Numbered from the stretch's first letter, positions 39,401 to 47,244 are shown. The stretch: 64,000 nt of DNA from Macrosoma leucophasiata (GCA_036365455.1 JAWQUS010000022.1:7998001-8062000), one strand, 5' to 3'. A program made the numbers and translations. Notes: generated by a model from the sequence alone, not told the origin.

Positions 39401-42131
39401 ATGTTTACTTTTTGTCATGTATTTTTCATGTATTGTATATACACAAAATAATTATTTGTATTAAAATTTTTTGAATGTACTTAAACTTATTCAAAATTCT
39501 GTAGTCTTCGCTATGTAATTTTGGCTAATGAATTATTCATGTCCTACCATTACCATATGTATTACAAAAGCTGTAAGTTTCCTTAAATAAATAAATAAAT
39601 AAATAATGCGATGCTACGCCCGCGAGCTCCGTCACTGAAGCTAACCAGTAAAAAAATGTCTATCCATATTAAAGTTTACGAGTAACCTTATTATTAAAAT
39701 TACAATTACTTTGCTAAAATTATAATAATATATTCAAGGTTATAATTCATGTTAGCAGGAAATAACTGTAATAAACGTAACTTCACGCCTGTAATCCCCG
39801 AAGGGGTAGGCAGAGGTAAATGCATGCATTCAAGCATACATGCAAACACCCACGATTCGCCGGTTACGTTTTGGCCCATGTAACAGGTGGCGAGCCTGTT
39901 GACATCTCCGGGCACATTACCAAACTTTGAGGTACTGGGAAATTTCCAGAAAATGGAAAAATCCCAATAGAACCAGAGATAAGGGCTTTTTCACCATTAT
40001 CTATGATAACCCCCTACCCGGGAATCGAACCCAGGACCTCAGCGTAGTAGTAGTGAAACTGTAACTGATAACTGTAATGCAATATTAAATATGAGATTTT
40101 GACTGACTGGTGGTAGAGTTGCAGTGTACGAGCTCGAGGGCGTAGGCACCACCGCATTACGTAATTTATCTCCCGCTAAATGGTAGTGTTCAGCACTATC
40201 GTGTTCCGGTTAGATGGTAATGTATGGCCCCGTAATAACTGTCACAGAGACATAATAACTAAGGTCTCAGGGGTGACAACGCATCTGCATTTTGACCTCT
40301 GGTCTTTGTGTGGGTATCTTTATGCTGCAGTCATCACTTAACATCAATGTGAACTGGATGCTTGTTTGCCACCTTCATTACATAAAAAATAATAAATTAA
40401 ATAAATAAATAAAATACGCTTACACTCACGGCCCCACACTAGGTATAAACCTGTGTCGTGGGTGCCGTTGTACACACACAACACATACACAAACACCCAG
40501 ACCCGAAACAAATATCTGTAGGCCATACACATAGTAGTCCCGGTGCGGGGATCGAACCCGCGACCCTTCAAATCAAACGGTCATCTCACACCGCTGGACT
40601 AACCGGGTCGTCGAAATGATGTCGAATGAATAAACATGCAAACAGCCACGATTTGCAGGCTAGGTTCGTTTTTGGCCCCATGTCTCCGGGCACATTACCA
40701 AACCCCGAGATACTGAGAAACTTCCAGAAAAGATATTAACTATAAAACTATATTAACTGCTTCGGTAGCCTAGTGGTAGCAGGCCACTACTACTACGCTG
40801 AGGTACTGGGTTCGATTCCCGGGTAGGGGGTTATCAGAGACAATGGTGTAAAGTCCTTTATGTCTGGTTCTATTGGGATTTTGCCATTTTCTGGAAATTT
40901 CCCAATACCTCAAAGTTTGGTAATGTGCCCGAAGATCTCAGGCTCGCCACCTGTTACATGGGCCAAAACGTAACCGGCGAATCGTGGGTGTTTGCATGTA
41001 TGCTTGAATGCATGCATTTACCTCTGCCTACCCCTTCGAAGATGACAGGCGTGATGTCACGTTTTAGGTTTTTATTTCTGATAGTCCCGACCCGGGCATA
41101 GAACCCGCCTAGGGTCCTCCATAGCGTTTCTATTTAGTTATAGCCTGCTACCTAACTTTTAAGTTAAAATTATTATAATATAAAAATACCTAGGTAGTTA
41201 TTTATGCCTTTGTATATTATATCTATACATATTTCGTGAAACCAAGAGTGGTGGTAGTATTCCAATAGTGTAGAAAGCTTACACATTATTACATAAAACA
41301 GTATAGGAATACAGAACACAATAAAACACAGTGTCAATCGCGTCGACGATTGGTTAGCTCTGTTTCATTTCCTGGAATTTTTATACAAATAAATAAAATT
41401 GGAGTGTCTGTTTGTAATATTAAAATAACCGCTTTTTACTAAATGCATTATGTATGTATACACGGTACATACCTATACCAAAACAACATTTTTTACAATT
41501 TTTGTCTGTCTGTCTGTTTGGCGGGGCTAATCTTGGGAAATGCTGGACCGATTTTGACGGTACTTTCACTGGCAGATAGCTGATGTGATAAGGAGTAACT
41601 AAGGCTACTTTTATCTCCATACATCCGTACATACATACATACCTACATACAAATAAGTAGAATTGGAGTGTATCCGACTTTGACGGGACTTCCACGGGAA
41701 GGTAGCTGATGTAATAAGGAGTAACTTAGGCTACCTTTATCTCCATACATACATACATACCTACATACAAATCTATACAAATAATCAAGAATAAATTTTG
41801 TGAAGTAGATGCCAACTTAACTACCTACTATAATAAAAAAATTAAAGAGATATTTCTAAGGTCACATAAAAATGCGAACTTTCGCAAAATTCATATTAAT
41901 AGCTGTAATAAAATATTAAAGCCATCGCAATAAATAATCGAACCTCATTAATTATAATAAATATAGCATAAAAATCCTATTTAGTATGTCCATCACATCA
42001 GTAGATCTTTATTTAATCTGTGCTAACACTGTGTCAAGGATATAGTAAACAAACACGACTCACTAACATTTCAACACATTAAAACACTCACCAAATGAAA
42101 GTAGGAACAGGAACGGAATAAATAATATCAT
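27352..42131 (-). CDS. Gene 1: small secreted protein, four exons, 102 aa (unknown family)
   Basis: The coding sequence joins 42131-42092, 33933-33853, 32791-32693 and 27440-27352 (309 nt, ending TGA). All donors are GT and all acceptors AG, and all three introns are phase 1. Residues 1-14 (MILFIPFLFLLSFG) form a hydrophobic signal peptide, so the product is probably secreted. Exon 2 encodes ACSVIIPEELPSLLSVAYSN and PPIKKG. Exon 3 encodes VGFGFAFGNHADFQVMFELG and PQTNT. Exon 4 gives TRVPTYRCPQTRVTCRL to the stop. Exons 2-3 are clearly homologous to gene 2, with about 20 of 30 identical residues in the exon 3 core. The two genes are divergent, with starts about 6 kb apart, which suggests duplication with inversion. 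Introns are full of SINEs and LINE scraps. I know no function for this family. Exon 4 is the least certain exon. Confidence 0.6.
27441..28115 (-). other. Gene 1 intron 3, distal part, with a TATA-like motif
   Basis: No repeat is recognised between 27445 and 28115. On the minus strand TTTATAAAGG (near 27770) is followed 31 bases later by TCAGAC, a TATA-plus-initiator spacing. This might be a start site for the gene carrying the exon at 26532-26866, but no splice link was found. Confidence 0.2.
28128..28602. mobile_element. tRNA-FB, composite of one unit and one foldback
   Basis: A unit-length reverse copy (28128-28416) has a whole tRNA-like sequence at 28200-28275 (-). TTACCCTTAATAATT follows, then a shortened foldback copy (28432-28602) with most of its interior deleted. 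AGTAGTATCGTT at 28116-28127 recurs at 28603-28614, so one target duplication of about 10-12 bp encloses the whole composite. Confidence 0.75.
28200..28275 (-). tRNA. tRNA-like sequence in tRNA-FB composite
   Basis: A complete copy with perfect acceptor and T stems and the same 9-nt anticodon loop as the copy at 1565-1640. Confidence 0.5.
28970..29395 (+). mobile_element. rep-O, probable LINE 3' end
   Basis: Forward copy of 18600-18970, ending GATAGGCTGCGCCAATAAATG and a TTC repeat. A further scrap occurs at 30765-30810 (CTCACGGCTGCACCAAATGG). Confidence 0.55.
29415..29600 (-). repeat. rep-R copy
   Basis: The reverse of the segment at 2868-3003, with CTTGTACTTTGACAGAGGGG and CATATGGCTACTCCCC, extended by about 90 bp at the left. 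The function is unknown. Confidence 0.5.
29724..30040 (-). mobile_element. HEL-I Helitron, complete
   Basis: Starts CTAGCTGTGCCCGCAACTTC (reversed 3' end) and ends ATTTGTATAGA (reversed TCTATACAAAT 5' end), sitting between A and T. An inner inverted copy of the terminal GACTTCGTCCG motif lies about 50 bp from the end, as in 34037-34326. Confidence 0.8.
30055..30530 (-). mobile_element. rep-P copy
   Basis: The reverse of 8926-9462, beginning about 15 bp after HEL-I. Both loci lack any coding part. Confidence 0.55.
30531..31445. other. No clear feature
   Basis: AT-rich sequence in gene 1 intron 3. The open frames at 31180-31511 on both strands have no splice or motif support. Confidence 0.4.
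31446..31603 (-). mobile_element. SINE-B 3' part, degenerate
   Basis: TTCACGCCTGTAATCCCCGA to CACATTACCAAAGTCTGAGG, truncated before the tRNA head and abutting rep-A. Confidence 0.65.
31607..31892 (-). repeat. rep-A copy, near full length
   Basis: Canonical order, with a slightly diverged 5' end (GGAGATCTACCACAAGT). Confidence 0.8.
31979..32660. repeat. VNTR with 56- and 72-bp units
   Basis: Eleven tandem units start TTCGGTAGAC and contain CGCTAGTAGGCGGTGGGTCA and CACGTCCCGACCC. Spacing in order is 72, 56, 56, 56, 56, 56, 56, 72, 56, 72, 72. The longer units carry an extra 16 bp with GTCCTGCGATTCTC. The array ends 33 bp from the gene 1 exon 3 donor, inside intron 3. Confidence 0.95.
32693..32791 (-). 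CDS. Gene 1 exon 3
   Basis: Acceptor AATTTTTTTAG and donor CTGA|GTAAGT on the minus strand, phase 1 at both ends. It encodes TDSRVGFGFAFGNHADFQVM and FELGPQTNTLNL. It is 9 nt shorter than gene 2 exon 3 (51666-51773) at the C-terminal end and shares GFGF, FGNHAD and GPQT. Confidence 0.75.
32843..33190 (+). pseudogene. RTE-like LINE C-terminal fragment
   Basis: Encodes RLCVNESIGVKMKKGMLRWF and GHIERMSHERMTKQI, then a frameshift, then GRVLSDGGVKSLRNWRACMK. It ends CGTTAGGGACCTGGCGTGAA and CATACATAC. A 5'-truncated relative of 25543-26352. Confidence 0.75.
33209..33283 (+). repeat. rep-A 5' fragment
   Basis: GTAGAGTTCTAGTGTAAAGA to CTATCTGTCGCCA. Confidence 0.5.
33380..33466 (+). repeat. rep-A 5' fragment
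   Basis: The canonical first 85 bp only, ending GCCGCTAAATGGTAG. Confidence 0.7.
33550..33657 (-). repeat. rep-A copy with internal deletion
   Basis: Joins the A-tail end directly to GGCCGTACATTACCGCCTGA and ends near GTAGTGTCTACGG. Confidence 0.55.
33657..33832 (+). repeat. rep-M copy
   Basis: TCGCGGACACTCGGCCAAAA to GGGGAGGAGGTTGGGTGAGA, truncated about 20 bp before gene 1 exon 2. Confidence 0.65.
33853..33933 (-). CDS. Gene 1 exon 2
   Basis: Acceptor TTTGTGATTTCAG and donor AAAG|GTATGT, phase 1 at both ends, 81 nt. It encodes ACSVIIPEELPSLLSVAYSN and IPPIKK. It corresponds to gene 2 exon 2 (50645-50737), sharing the V(I/V)PE(E/D) start and an A.Y....P.I pattern. Confidence 0.7.
33964..34614 (+). 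repeat. rep-H copy split by a Helitron
   Basis: 5' part 33964-34036 and 3' part 34327-34614. Removing the insert restores GAGTTATATTAAATAAAG, as in the uninterrupted copies. Confidence 0.8.
34037..34326 (+). mobile_element. HEL-I Helitron, complete, with an inferred empty site
   Basis: Starts TCTATACAAATAAATAAAAT and ends GGGCAGAGCTAG. The host reads GAGTTA|TATTAAATAAAG, so insertion was exactly between A and T without duplication, the hallmark of Helitrons. No RepHel coding is present, so it is non-autonomous. Confidence 0.9.
34658..34922 (+). mobile_element. SINE-B copy
   Basis: Intact tRNA-like head (box B GGGTTCGATTCCCGGG). The 3' end is truncated after GAATGCATGAATTTAC. Confidence 0.8.
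34928..35035 (-). repeat. rep-A 5' half
   Basis: GGAACACGATAGTGCTGAAC to CACTGGAATTGGCAGT. Confidence 0.6.
35075..35305 (+). pseudogene. RTE-like LINE 3' fragment
   Basis: NVDGCRGPGRPRLT is readable, then frameshifts. It ends near CTCAGTAAGCGACTTG. Confidence 0.65.
35390..36180 (-). pseudogene. LINE-G, jockey/CR1-group C-terminus, frameshifted
   Basis: Minus-strand frames give QVCAFTAKKTPFVVAPQFQG, SIGILGVDISNEMQFRSHIE, KTKLASRKLGVLNKARQYF, YCSHLWAGAPKYQLGPLDSL, RRAVRIVNDPGLTDRLEHLS and FLPRTCKLWNELPSEVFPRC. This is the region downstream of the reverse transcriptase core in jockey/CR1-like LINEs. A frameshift near 35930 separates the two halves. Relatives are at 45486-46222 and 55075-55406. 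Confidence 0.75.
36129..36180. repeat. Inverted duplication at the 5' edge of LINE-G
   Basis: GCGGTGAACGCGCA (36137-36150) and its exact reverse complement (36161-36174) flank AACTTGTGTC, with A/T-run pairing extending outward. The right part is the LINE 5' truncation point. Confidence 0.8.
36181..36641. repeat. rep-Q pieces and unassigned sequence
   Basis: TGTTACCTCCACCAAATCT and, reversed, GTGGAGGTAACCAATAGGGT, GCAAGGTATCTCCCATATCT. The same text occurs at 48775-48965. A rep-A-like scrap lies at 36590-36640. Confidence 0.4.
36642..37075 (-). mobile_element. rep-L, probable LINE 3' end
   Basis: Left edge AATCAGAAACTCATTTATTC; reversed this is an AATAAATGAG end with GATTCT repeats. The body includes GACAGGCACCTCTTATGACA and TTTACAAACTGATAACAAAG, shared with 44392-44682 and 49707-50005. 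No coding is recognised. Confidence 0.55.
37218..37850 (+). repeat. rep-A copy split by a rep-L-related insert
   Basis: rep-A parts are 37218-37315 and 37784-37850, the latter ending ATTTACATAAAAAAAAC. The insert 37316-37783 (-) has the same layout as rep-L (AATTTATTTAATC edge, ACGGCAAGATAAGAC, TTTGTCATTCACTGGCA) at lower similarity. Confidence 0.5.
38065..38625 (+). repeat. rep-A copy split by SINE-B
   Basis: Parts 38065-38138 and 38427-38625. CTATATGGTAG and CTAAATGGTAG at the junctions look like an 11-bp target duplication with one change. Confidence 0.75.
38139..38421 (-). mobile_element. SINE-B copy inside rep-A
   Basis: Reverse copy of the GTAGGGG subtype with a complete tRNA-like head at the right. 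Its insertion shows that SINE-B was active after this rep-A. Confidence 0.8.
38630..38967. other. No recognisable feature
   Basis: About 340 bp of AT-rich intron sequence of gene 1. Confidence 0.45.
38968..39652 (-). repeat. rep-A copy split by a LINE 3' end
   Basis: Parts 38968-39199 and 39606-39652 (GCTACGCCCGCGAGCTCCGT). Confidence 0.65.
39200..39605 (+). pseudogene. LINE C-terminus and 3' UTR
   Basis: Encodes SVFSTPNCRTNYAKNRFLVR and ACNIHNKRYNHIDMFNC. RTNYAKNRFLVRA...YN...DMF is a common C-terminus of jockey/R1-type LINE proteins. It ends TTCCTTAAATAAATAAATAA, an AAAT microsatellite tail. Confidence 0.55.
39776..40055 (-). mobile_element. SINE-B, truncated in the tRNA head
   Basis: ATAACTGTAAT occurs just before the element (39763-39773) and just after it (near 40067), a likely 11-bp duplication. 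Box B is kept and box A is lost. Confidence 0.8.
40105..40390 (+). repeat. rep-A copy, full length
   Basis: From CTGGTGGTAGAGTTGCAGTG to CCTTCATTACATAAAAAATA. A SINE-C follows within a few bases. Confidence 0.8.
40395..40615 (-). mobile_element. SINE-C copy
   Basis: Reverse copy with an AAATAAATAAAATACGCTTA tail and intact tRNA-like head CCGCTGGACTAACCGGGTCG. Confidence 0.85.
40630..40735 (-). mobile_element. SINE-B middle fragment
   Basis: ACAGCCACGATTTGCAGG to GAGATACTGAGAAACTTCC. Confidence 0.55.
40758..41066 (+). mobile_element. SINE-B, full length
   Basis: GTAGGGG subtype with GGTAGCCTAGTGGTAGCAGG (box A) and GGGTTCGATTCCCGGG (box B), ending GTGATGTCACGTTTT. Confidence 0.85.
41228..41383. 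repeat. 156-bp direct repeat, copy 1
   Basis: Starts CATATTTCGTGAAACCAAGA and differs from 42724-42879 by one base (41375 G versus 42871 A). The two copies lie 1,496 bp apart and bracket gene 1 exon 1. Here it is joined directly to a HEL-I start. Confidence 0.95.
41384..41790 (+). mobile_element. HEL-I Helitron fragments
   Basis: The 5' end (ATACAAATAAATAAAATTGG) and the ACCGATTTTGACGGTACTTT block, followed by a partial tandem repeat of the 3' portion with CATACATACATAC tracts. No CTAG end was found. Confidence 0.65.
42092..42131 (-). CDS. Gene 1 exon 1 (start codon and signal peptide)
   Basis: The minus-strand ATG at 42131 opens MILFIPFLFLLSF. The donor is TTTG|GTGAGT, phase 1, which completes GGG (Gly) with exon 2. 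A short first exon holding only a signal peptide is also seen in gene 2. A nearby upstream ATG in the putative leader opens a short frame ending before this start. Confidence 0.6.
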
Positions 42132-42289
42132 TGTACAGCACTGGTAAGAATAAATAAGGTTTAATAAAACACTAGTAAAGCATTATCAACACTAAACTAT
42201 AGCCTCGATTTTAAAAAGTTATAGAGGAAAAAATAAGCTGTCAATGCCACAGATTTTGCCGCCAAACTGAGCTTGGAAACATAGGACTC

Positions 42290-42330
42290 GCTGATGACGC
42301 AACTTTCACTTCCAATAACGATTTATATCG
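42290..42330 (-). promoter_or_regulatory. Putative gene 1 core promoter
   Basis: TATAAA on the minus strand (42327-42322) is followed about 32 bases later by TCATCA (A at 42295), a plausible TATA-initiator spacing. It would give a leader of roughly 160 nt. This rests on motif spacing only. Confidence 0.25.
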
Positions 42331-42723
42331 AAATTAGATACAATTAAATCAAAAACTTATTTACTAAGTAATTAAGTTGAAACTCATTTGCAGTGACTCA
42401 TAACATTATGACGTTTTAGAATGCATTTGCTGGTGTTCCATGTGGTCGAAATTTGAACTCGAGTGGTGGTTATTTTGAGCCTTACCATTAAAATTCTAAA
42501 CCTTAACTTAATGAATTTAAAGTCGTTTTCAACTTAGCATGTCGTCTATATGTGTAACTGTCAATGTGTGCGTATTCCATTCACTACAAATTTCGCGTCG
42601 TTCCCACGCCAATGTGATATTTTATATCATTCTTAATTTAATTTAATCTGTAGATGTCTAAGGTTCATTTTTATTTGACGCTGTTTTGAGTTACAACCTT
42701 TTACGTCGCGCGTCTACTACTTT

Positions 42724-42879
42724 CATATTTCGTGAAACCAAGAGTGGTGGTAGTATTCCAATAGTGTAGAAAGCTTACACATTATTACATAAAACAGTAT
42801 AGGAATACAGAACACAATAAAACACAGTGTCAATCGCGTCGACGATTGGTTAGCTCTGTTTCATTTCCTGAAATTTTTA
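42724..42879. repeat. 156-bp direct repeat, copy 2
   Basis: Nearly identical to 41228-41383. It contains no open frame or tRNA motif, but a GTCAATCGCGTCGACGATTG core. Confidence 0.95.
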
Positions 42880-42959
42880 GGAGACAAATATTTGAAATTC
42901 GGTTTTAGAAAAGCATGATCGGTATATGAAATAATGTATGTTTTGATTTTTGTTTAGTT

Positions 42960-43010
42960 CATTTGCCTTGGCGATAACTACTGATACCGGGTTCGATCCC
43001 TGGGTTAGAA
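42960..43010 (+). other. Isolated box-B-like tRNA fragment
   Basis: ACCGGGTTCGATCCCTGGGT resembles a tRNA T arm, but no acceptor or D arm is visible. Probably a SINE scrap. Confidence 0.3.
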
Positions 43011-43143
43011 AAGTGCTTTTCAAATTTATTTCACACAACAACACTAATAGAAACAGCAAAAGGTGAAAAATAGCCGGTTCCGTTTTTAAAATTTGACAGA
43101 TACCTACCTATTTAAATGAGACATTTCCATGTCATCAGTCATG

Positions 43144-43452
43144 TGCCTCGGTAGCCTAGTGGTAGCAGGCCACTACTACTACGCTGAGGTCCTGGGTTCG
43201 ATTCCCGGGTAGGGGGTTATCAGAGATAATGGTGTAAAGTCCTTTATCTCTGGTTCTATTGGGATTTTTCCATTTTCTAGAAATTTCCCAGTACCTCGGA
43301 GTTTGGTAATGTGCCCGGAGATGTCAACAGGCTCGCCACCTGTTACATGGGCCAAAACGTAACCGGCGAATCGTGGGTGTTTGCATGTATTCTTGAATTG
43401 CATTTACCTCTGCCTACCCCTAAGGGGATTACACGCGTAAAATTACGTTTAC
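43144..43452 (+). mobile_element. SINE-B, full length
   Basis: GTAGGGG subtype with intact boxes A and B, ending GCGTAAAATTACGTTTACG. Confidence 0.85.
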
Positions 43453-43477
43453 GTTGTTCTATCATGTTACTATGTAA

Positions 43478-43875
43478 ATCTGTGGCAAATTGACTTCTAG
43501 AACCATGCTACCAAGGGGAGTTTTTTTTTTCATGTAATAAAAGTGGCAAACAAGAGTGCAGTTCACATTGATGTTAAGTAATGACTGCAGCCTATAGACA
43601 CCCACATAATGACCAGAGGTCAAAATGCAGATGCGCTGCCACTCCTGAGGCATTAGGTGTTATACCTCTGTGCCGGAAATTATAGGGCCGTACATTACCA
43701 CCTGATCGGCACACGATAGTGCTGAACACTAGCAGCAAGTATATTAGGTAATGCGGTGATGCCTACGTCCGTGAGCTCAGTCACTGGAGCTCTACCACCA
43801 GTGCTTTTATGTACCAGTGCACCACTATGAGAATCTGTGGTAAACCGACTTCTAGAACCATACTACCAAGGGGAG
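43478..43875. repeat. About 43-bp imperfect direct repeats flanking rep-A
   Basis: GACTTCTAGAACCAT and CTACCAAGGGGAG occur at 43478-43520 and again at 43832-43875 with about four differences. They are too long for a target duplication. Confidence 0.75.
43527..43801 (-). repeat. rep-A copy
   Basis: Reverse copy with a small deletion before GCAGCAAGTATATTAGGTAA, ending GGAGCTCTACCACCAGT. Confidence 0.8.
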
Positions 43876-43879
43876 TGGA

Positions 43880-44287
43880 TACTCCTTCTACTGCTACTGT
43901 CTAGTAAAAAGGTCAATGATTTCAATATTTCTATCGTTCTCGGAGTTTGGTAATAGGATTCAATAATGAAATTAAATTAAATTATTAAAATCTTTAATAA
44001 ACTTTATCGCTGTAATATCTCAATTAGATGACCACAATTTGCAATTATAACTTTGACATTAATTAATTATAAATATTCGAATTACAATAATAATATTTTG
44101 ACATACTATTTAGTTAAGTTTATGGATATTTTACACACCATTGTAATGGTAGAATGTGATAGTGCTATAATGTTATTACCTCACCATCTATCTCACCATG
44201 TACCTACATGTACCCACTACATTCTGGTAAATAAATGATTATGATTATGATTATGAATGTGAGATGTTGACAGGAGCGGCTTAACAT
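43880..44287. other. No clear feature
   Basis: AT-rich, ending in ATTATGATTATGATTATGAA. The 61-codon frame at 44053 has no support. Confidence 0.45.
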
Positions 44288-44289
44288 AT

Positions 44290-44798
44290 AGCACACCGCG
44301 GACACTCCGCCAAAATTCCGTACAAACGCTTAATTTGGTCTCTATTACACAGACATCAATCAGTGACGTGTATTCACAGTGACAGAATCAGAATCAGAAA
44401 CTCATTTATTCATTTAGGGTGACAGGCACCTCTTATGACACGTCAAAAACAAACAAAATAAAATAAATTAAAGTGAATAACAATTGATATACATGTCAAA
44501 CGAGATAAAAAATATATGTAAAGTCAAGAATATACCCGTAACTAAGAGAAAACTAAATAATATATAATATGCTAATGTAAAATAAAAAGTATATCAGTAG
44601 AATGTCTCATTTCCCCTTTACAAACTGATAACAAAGAGTAAAAAGAAAAGAAAAAGAGTCATTCTTTGTCATTCACATATTTACACGTGCGTAGCACGTA
44701 GAGAATACCAACCGTCGCCCAATAAGAGGGGAGGTTGGGTGAGGCGGGGAAATCGGGCGGGACGTCGAAGTGTCCATTCTATACGTAGTATTATTACA
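44290..44798 (+). repeat. rep-M copy carrying rep-L
   Basis: rep-M parts 44290-44391 and 44683-44798 (ending TACGTAGTATTATTACA) enclose a reverse rep-L (44392-44682). The same composite with the same junctions occurs reversed at 49560-50092. A HEL-K starts exactly at its right edge. Confidence 0.75.
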
Positions 44799-45059
44799 TC
44801 TATATATATAAAAATGCAACCCGTTTTCCTTGGTCACGGCATCACGCGTGAATGGCTTTACCGATTTGGCTAATATTGATTTTGAATGATTTTTGTAAGT
44901 CCAGGGAATGTTTAAAAGGTAAGAAAATATGAAGAAATTGAAGGGAAATAGTGAAAACCACCATTTCATTTTCCCATACAAATAGTCCGTATCTATCAAA
45001 CCTTTGACACATGTCATATTTTTATTCTGAGGCAATACGAAGTTTGCCGGGTCAGCTAG
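44799..45059 (+). mobile_element. HEL-K Helitron, complete
   Basis: Starts TCTATATATATAAAAATGCA after A and ends TTGCCGGGTCAGCTAG before T. The left flank is rep-M TTATTACA. Confidence 0.85.
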
Positions 45060-45485
45060 TATATTATTAAATAAATTAAATACGCTTACACTCACAGCCC
45101 CACATTAGGTATAAACTAGGGTTTTCTACCCGGGTACCCGGACCCGGGTATACCCGGGTATTTGACCTTTTTGTACTCGGGTATTTTTTACTGCCAGACC
45201 CGGGTACCCGGGCACCCACTTTGGTTCGGGAATACATCAAAATCCTCGGCAAATTACAAAATTAGAAAGTAAGGTCTAAAAAATAATACGTATTAGCAAA
45301 TGTGACACACAATAAAAATAAATCTAAAGTAGGCGTAGAGTTTTTTAGAAAAATCCAGTAAGTATGAGGTTAGATTTGGTTATGTATTATGTTCTTGTTT
45401 ACGTCGCTGTGTTTTGTTTTTGTTTCGTTGGAGTTTGATTAGAAAGTTTTATTTTCATAGGTGTTGAATACTGTCTGAATGTCGA

Positions 45486-46222
45486 CAGACAAGCAAACGG
45501 GCCACCTGATGGAAATTAGTCACCGTCGCCTATGAACATTTGCAACACCAGGGGAGTTGCCAACGCGTAGCCAGCCCTGAAGGACTCTTTTGATGCCATT
45601 TTTGAAAAACCCCATATTGTAGCACCTAGGGAACACCTCAGAAAGAAGTTCGTTCCACAATTTACACGTTCTGGGCAGGAACGAAAGTGAAAACCGCACC
45701 GTTGAACACTGCCAGGTGTCCAGTCGGTGTGGGTGGAACTTCTCTCTTCGGCGGGTAGTACGGTGTAGGTAAAGAGACGGTGGCATCATGTCAAACAGTC
45801 CAGCAGAGCACTCAGCATTGTAGAGAGGGTACAACACGCACAGACTCCCAATGTCTCTGTGCAGGCTCAGATGTTCGAGCCTGTCAGTAAGTCCTGGATC
45901 GTTAACGATACGAACGGCGCGTTTTTGTAGGGAGTCAAGTGGACCAAGCTGGTATTTGGGGGCTCCCGCCCACAAATGAGAGCAGTATTCCGGATGGGGC
46001 CGCACTTGGGCCTTATAAAGCTGTAGTAGCTGCCCCGATGTGAAATACTGCCTCGCTTTGTTAAGCACATCCAACTTTTTGGATGCCAACTTGGTCTTAC
46101 ACTCAATGTGACTCCCGAATTGCACTTCGTTCGTTATGTCAACGCCCAGGATACCGATACTCTTATCAACGGCGAGCGGAATGCCCTGGAACTGTGGTGC
46201 TACAATTAATGGTTTTTTTTAG
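45486..46222 (-). pseudogene. LINE-G fragment nested in the hAT element
   Basis: A 201-codon frame with QFGSHIECKTKLASKKLDVL, YCSHLWAGAPKYQLGPLDSL, FHPHRLDTWQCSTVRFSLSF and LPRTCKLWNELLSEVFPRCY. It is 5' truncated at nearly the same point as 35390-36180 (the TAKK codons), so the two may derive from similarly truncated sources. Confidence 0.8.
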
Positions 46223-46288
46223 CGAATGAATGAAAAAAATGGATCTAGTGGACGTATAAAATTTTACTAAACGATGGTTTACTTTTAG

Positions 46289-46660
46289 TTGGCAAAATGG
46301 ATAGATCCGTATCTGGAGTGTGAAAATATATTTAAAAAATACAGAATAAGGAATCAGTACAGTGTGCAATATGCCCAAAATATAATCTCTTATATAGGTT
46401 ATTCAACAAACGTTTCATTAAAACATTTAGATAAAGTAAGTTTACATAAAACAAAAATCGACAAAACAGAACTTTACGTCCGAAAAAGAAGTGACATTGA
46501 CATCGTTTTCTCAACCTGAATCAGAACAAAGTTTAAGCCTAGTTCCTAAAAGACCGCGGATAACAATTTTTTTCTTCTTTCTACTAAAATTTCCGAATTT
46601 GTTGCACGCTTGGTTGCGCAAGACGGTATTTCCACTCAAACTGTTTAACTGTGTGATTAT
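46289..46660 (+). pseudogene. hAT transposase N-terminus remnant (BED finger)
   Basis: Reading gives NIISYIGYSTN...LKHLDKVSLH, resembling the ..ISYKGGSTSNLKRHL...H part of a BED zinc finger with its cysteines damaged. PKRPRIT follows, then in another frame ARLVAQDGISTQTV, like the segment after the BED finger in hAT transposases. There are frameshifts, and the catalytic and dimerisation regions are missing. Confidence 0.55.
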
Positions 46661-47244
46661 TGTATATATATATATATAAATGTACTCTAAGTTAAGGTGA
46701 CTTATTGACATACTACACACACTCTTTCGTAATATACAACATAATTATAAGAAAATTGTATCTTTTTCTGTATTAATTGTAAATACCCGGGTACCCGGGT
46801 ATATCCGGGTATATGCAAAAATAATACCCGATACCCGGGTATTAAAAAATGTCGGGTATGCGAAAACCCCAGTATAAACCTGTGTCGTGGGTGCCGTTGT
46901 ACACAAACAACACATACACAAACACCCGGACCCGAAACACATATCTGTAGGCCATACAAATATTTGTCCCGGTGCGGGGATCGAACCCGCGACCCTTCGA
47001 ATCAAACGGTCATCTCACACCGCTGGCCTAACCGGGTCGTCAAATATATTCTCTGCCTATAGTCCAGGGTGTGCAATGCACACGGGCGCCGCGTCTCCCT
47101 GCATCTGCATTACATAAACAGGTTGACCAACTTTACTATCATTTGCTAAACAACACGCCACAAATAAATACTCACTTAACAAACAACGATTCACAAAACC
47201 ATAATTTCACAAACCTATAATTCCCTAAAATTGCTCATTTTATA

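Larger units (their letters stand above)
45117..46871. mobile_element. hAT-type DNA transposon, 1.75 kb, decayed
   Basis: The exact 8-bp duplication GTATAAAC (45109-45116 and 46872-46879) flanks inverted ends TAGGGTTTTC and GAAAACCCCA. Both subterminal regions carry several ACCCGGGTA palindromes (45129-45215 and 46781-46850), like hAT transposase-binding repeats. The right interior holds a transposase N-terminal remnant (46330-46660, +), and a LINE-G fragment sits within (45486-46222). Confidence 0.85.
45072..47043 (-). mobile_element. SINE-C split by a hAT element
   Basis: The tail side (45072-45116) and the head side (46872-47043) join perfectly in SINE-C order when the insert and one 8-bp duplication are removed. 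Confidence 0.85.

Noticed and set aside
39195..39401. Host gene exon
   Set aside because: The RTNYAKNRFLVRA pattern and the AAAT tail fit a LINE C-terminus inserted within rep-A.
41228..42879. Intact LTR retrotransposon with 156-bp LTRs
   Set aside because: No g-a-g/pol reading, primer-binding site or TG...CA ends are visible, and the interval holds a host exon and Helitron text.
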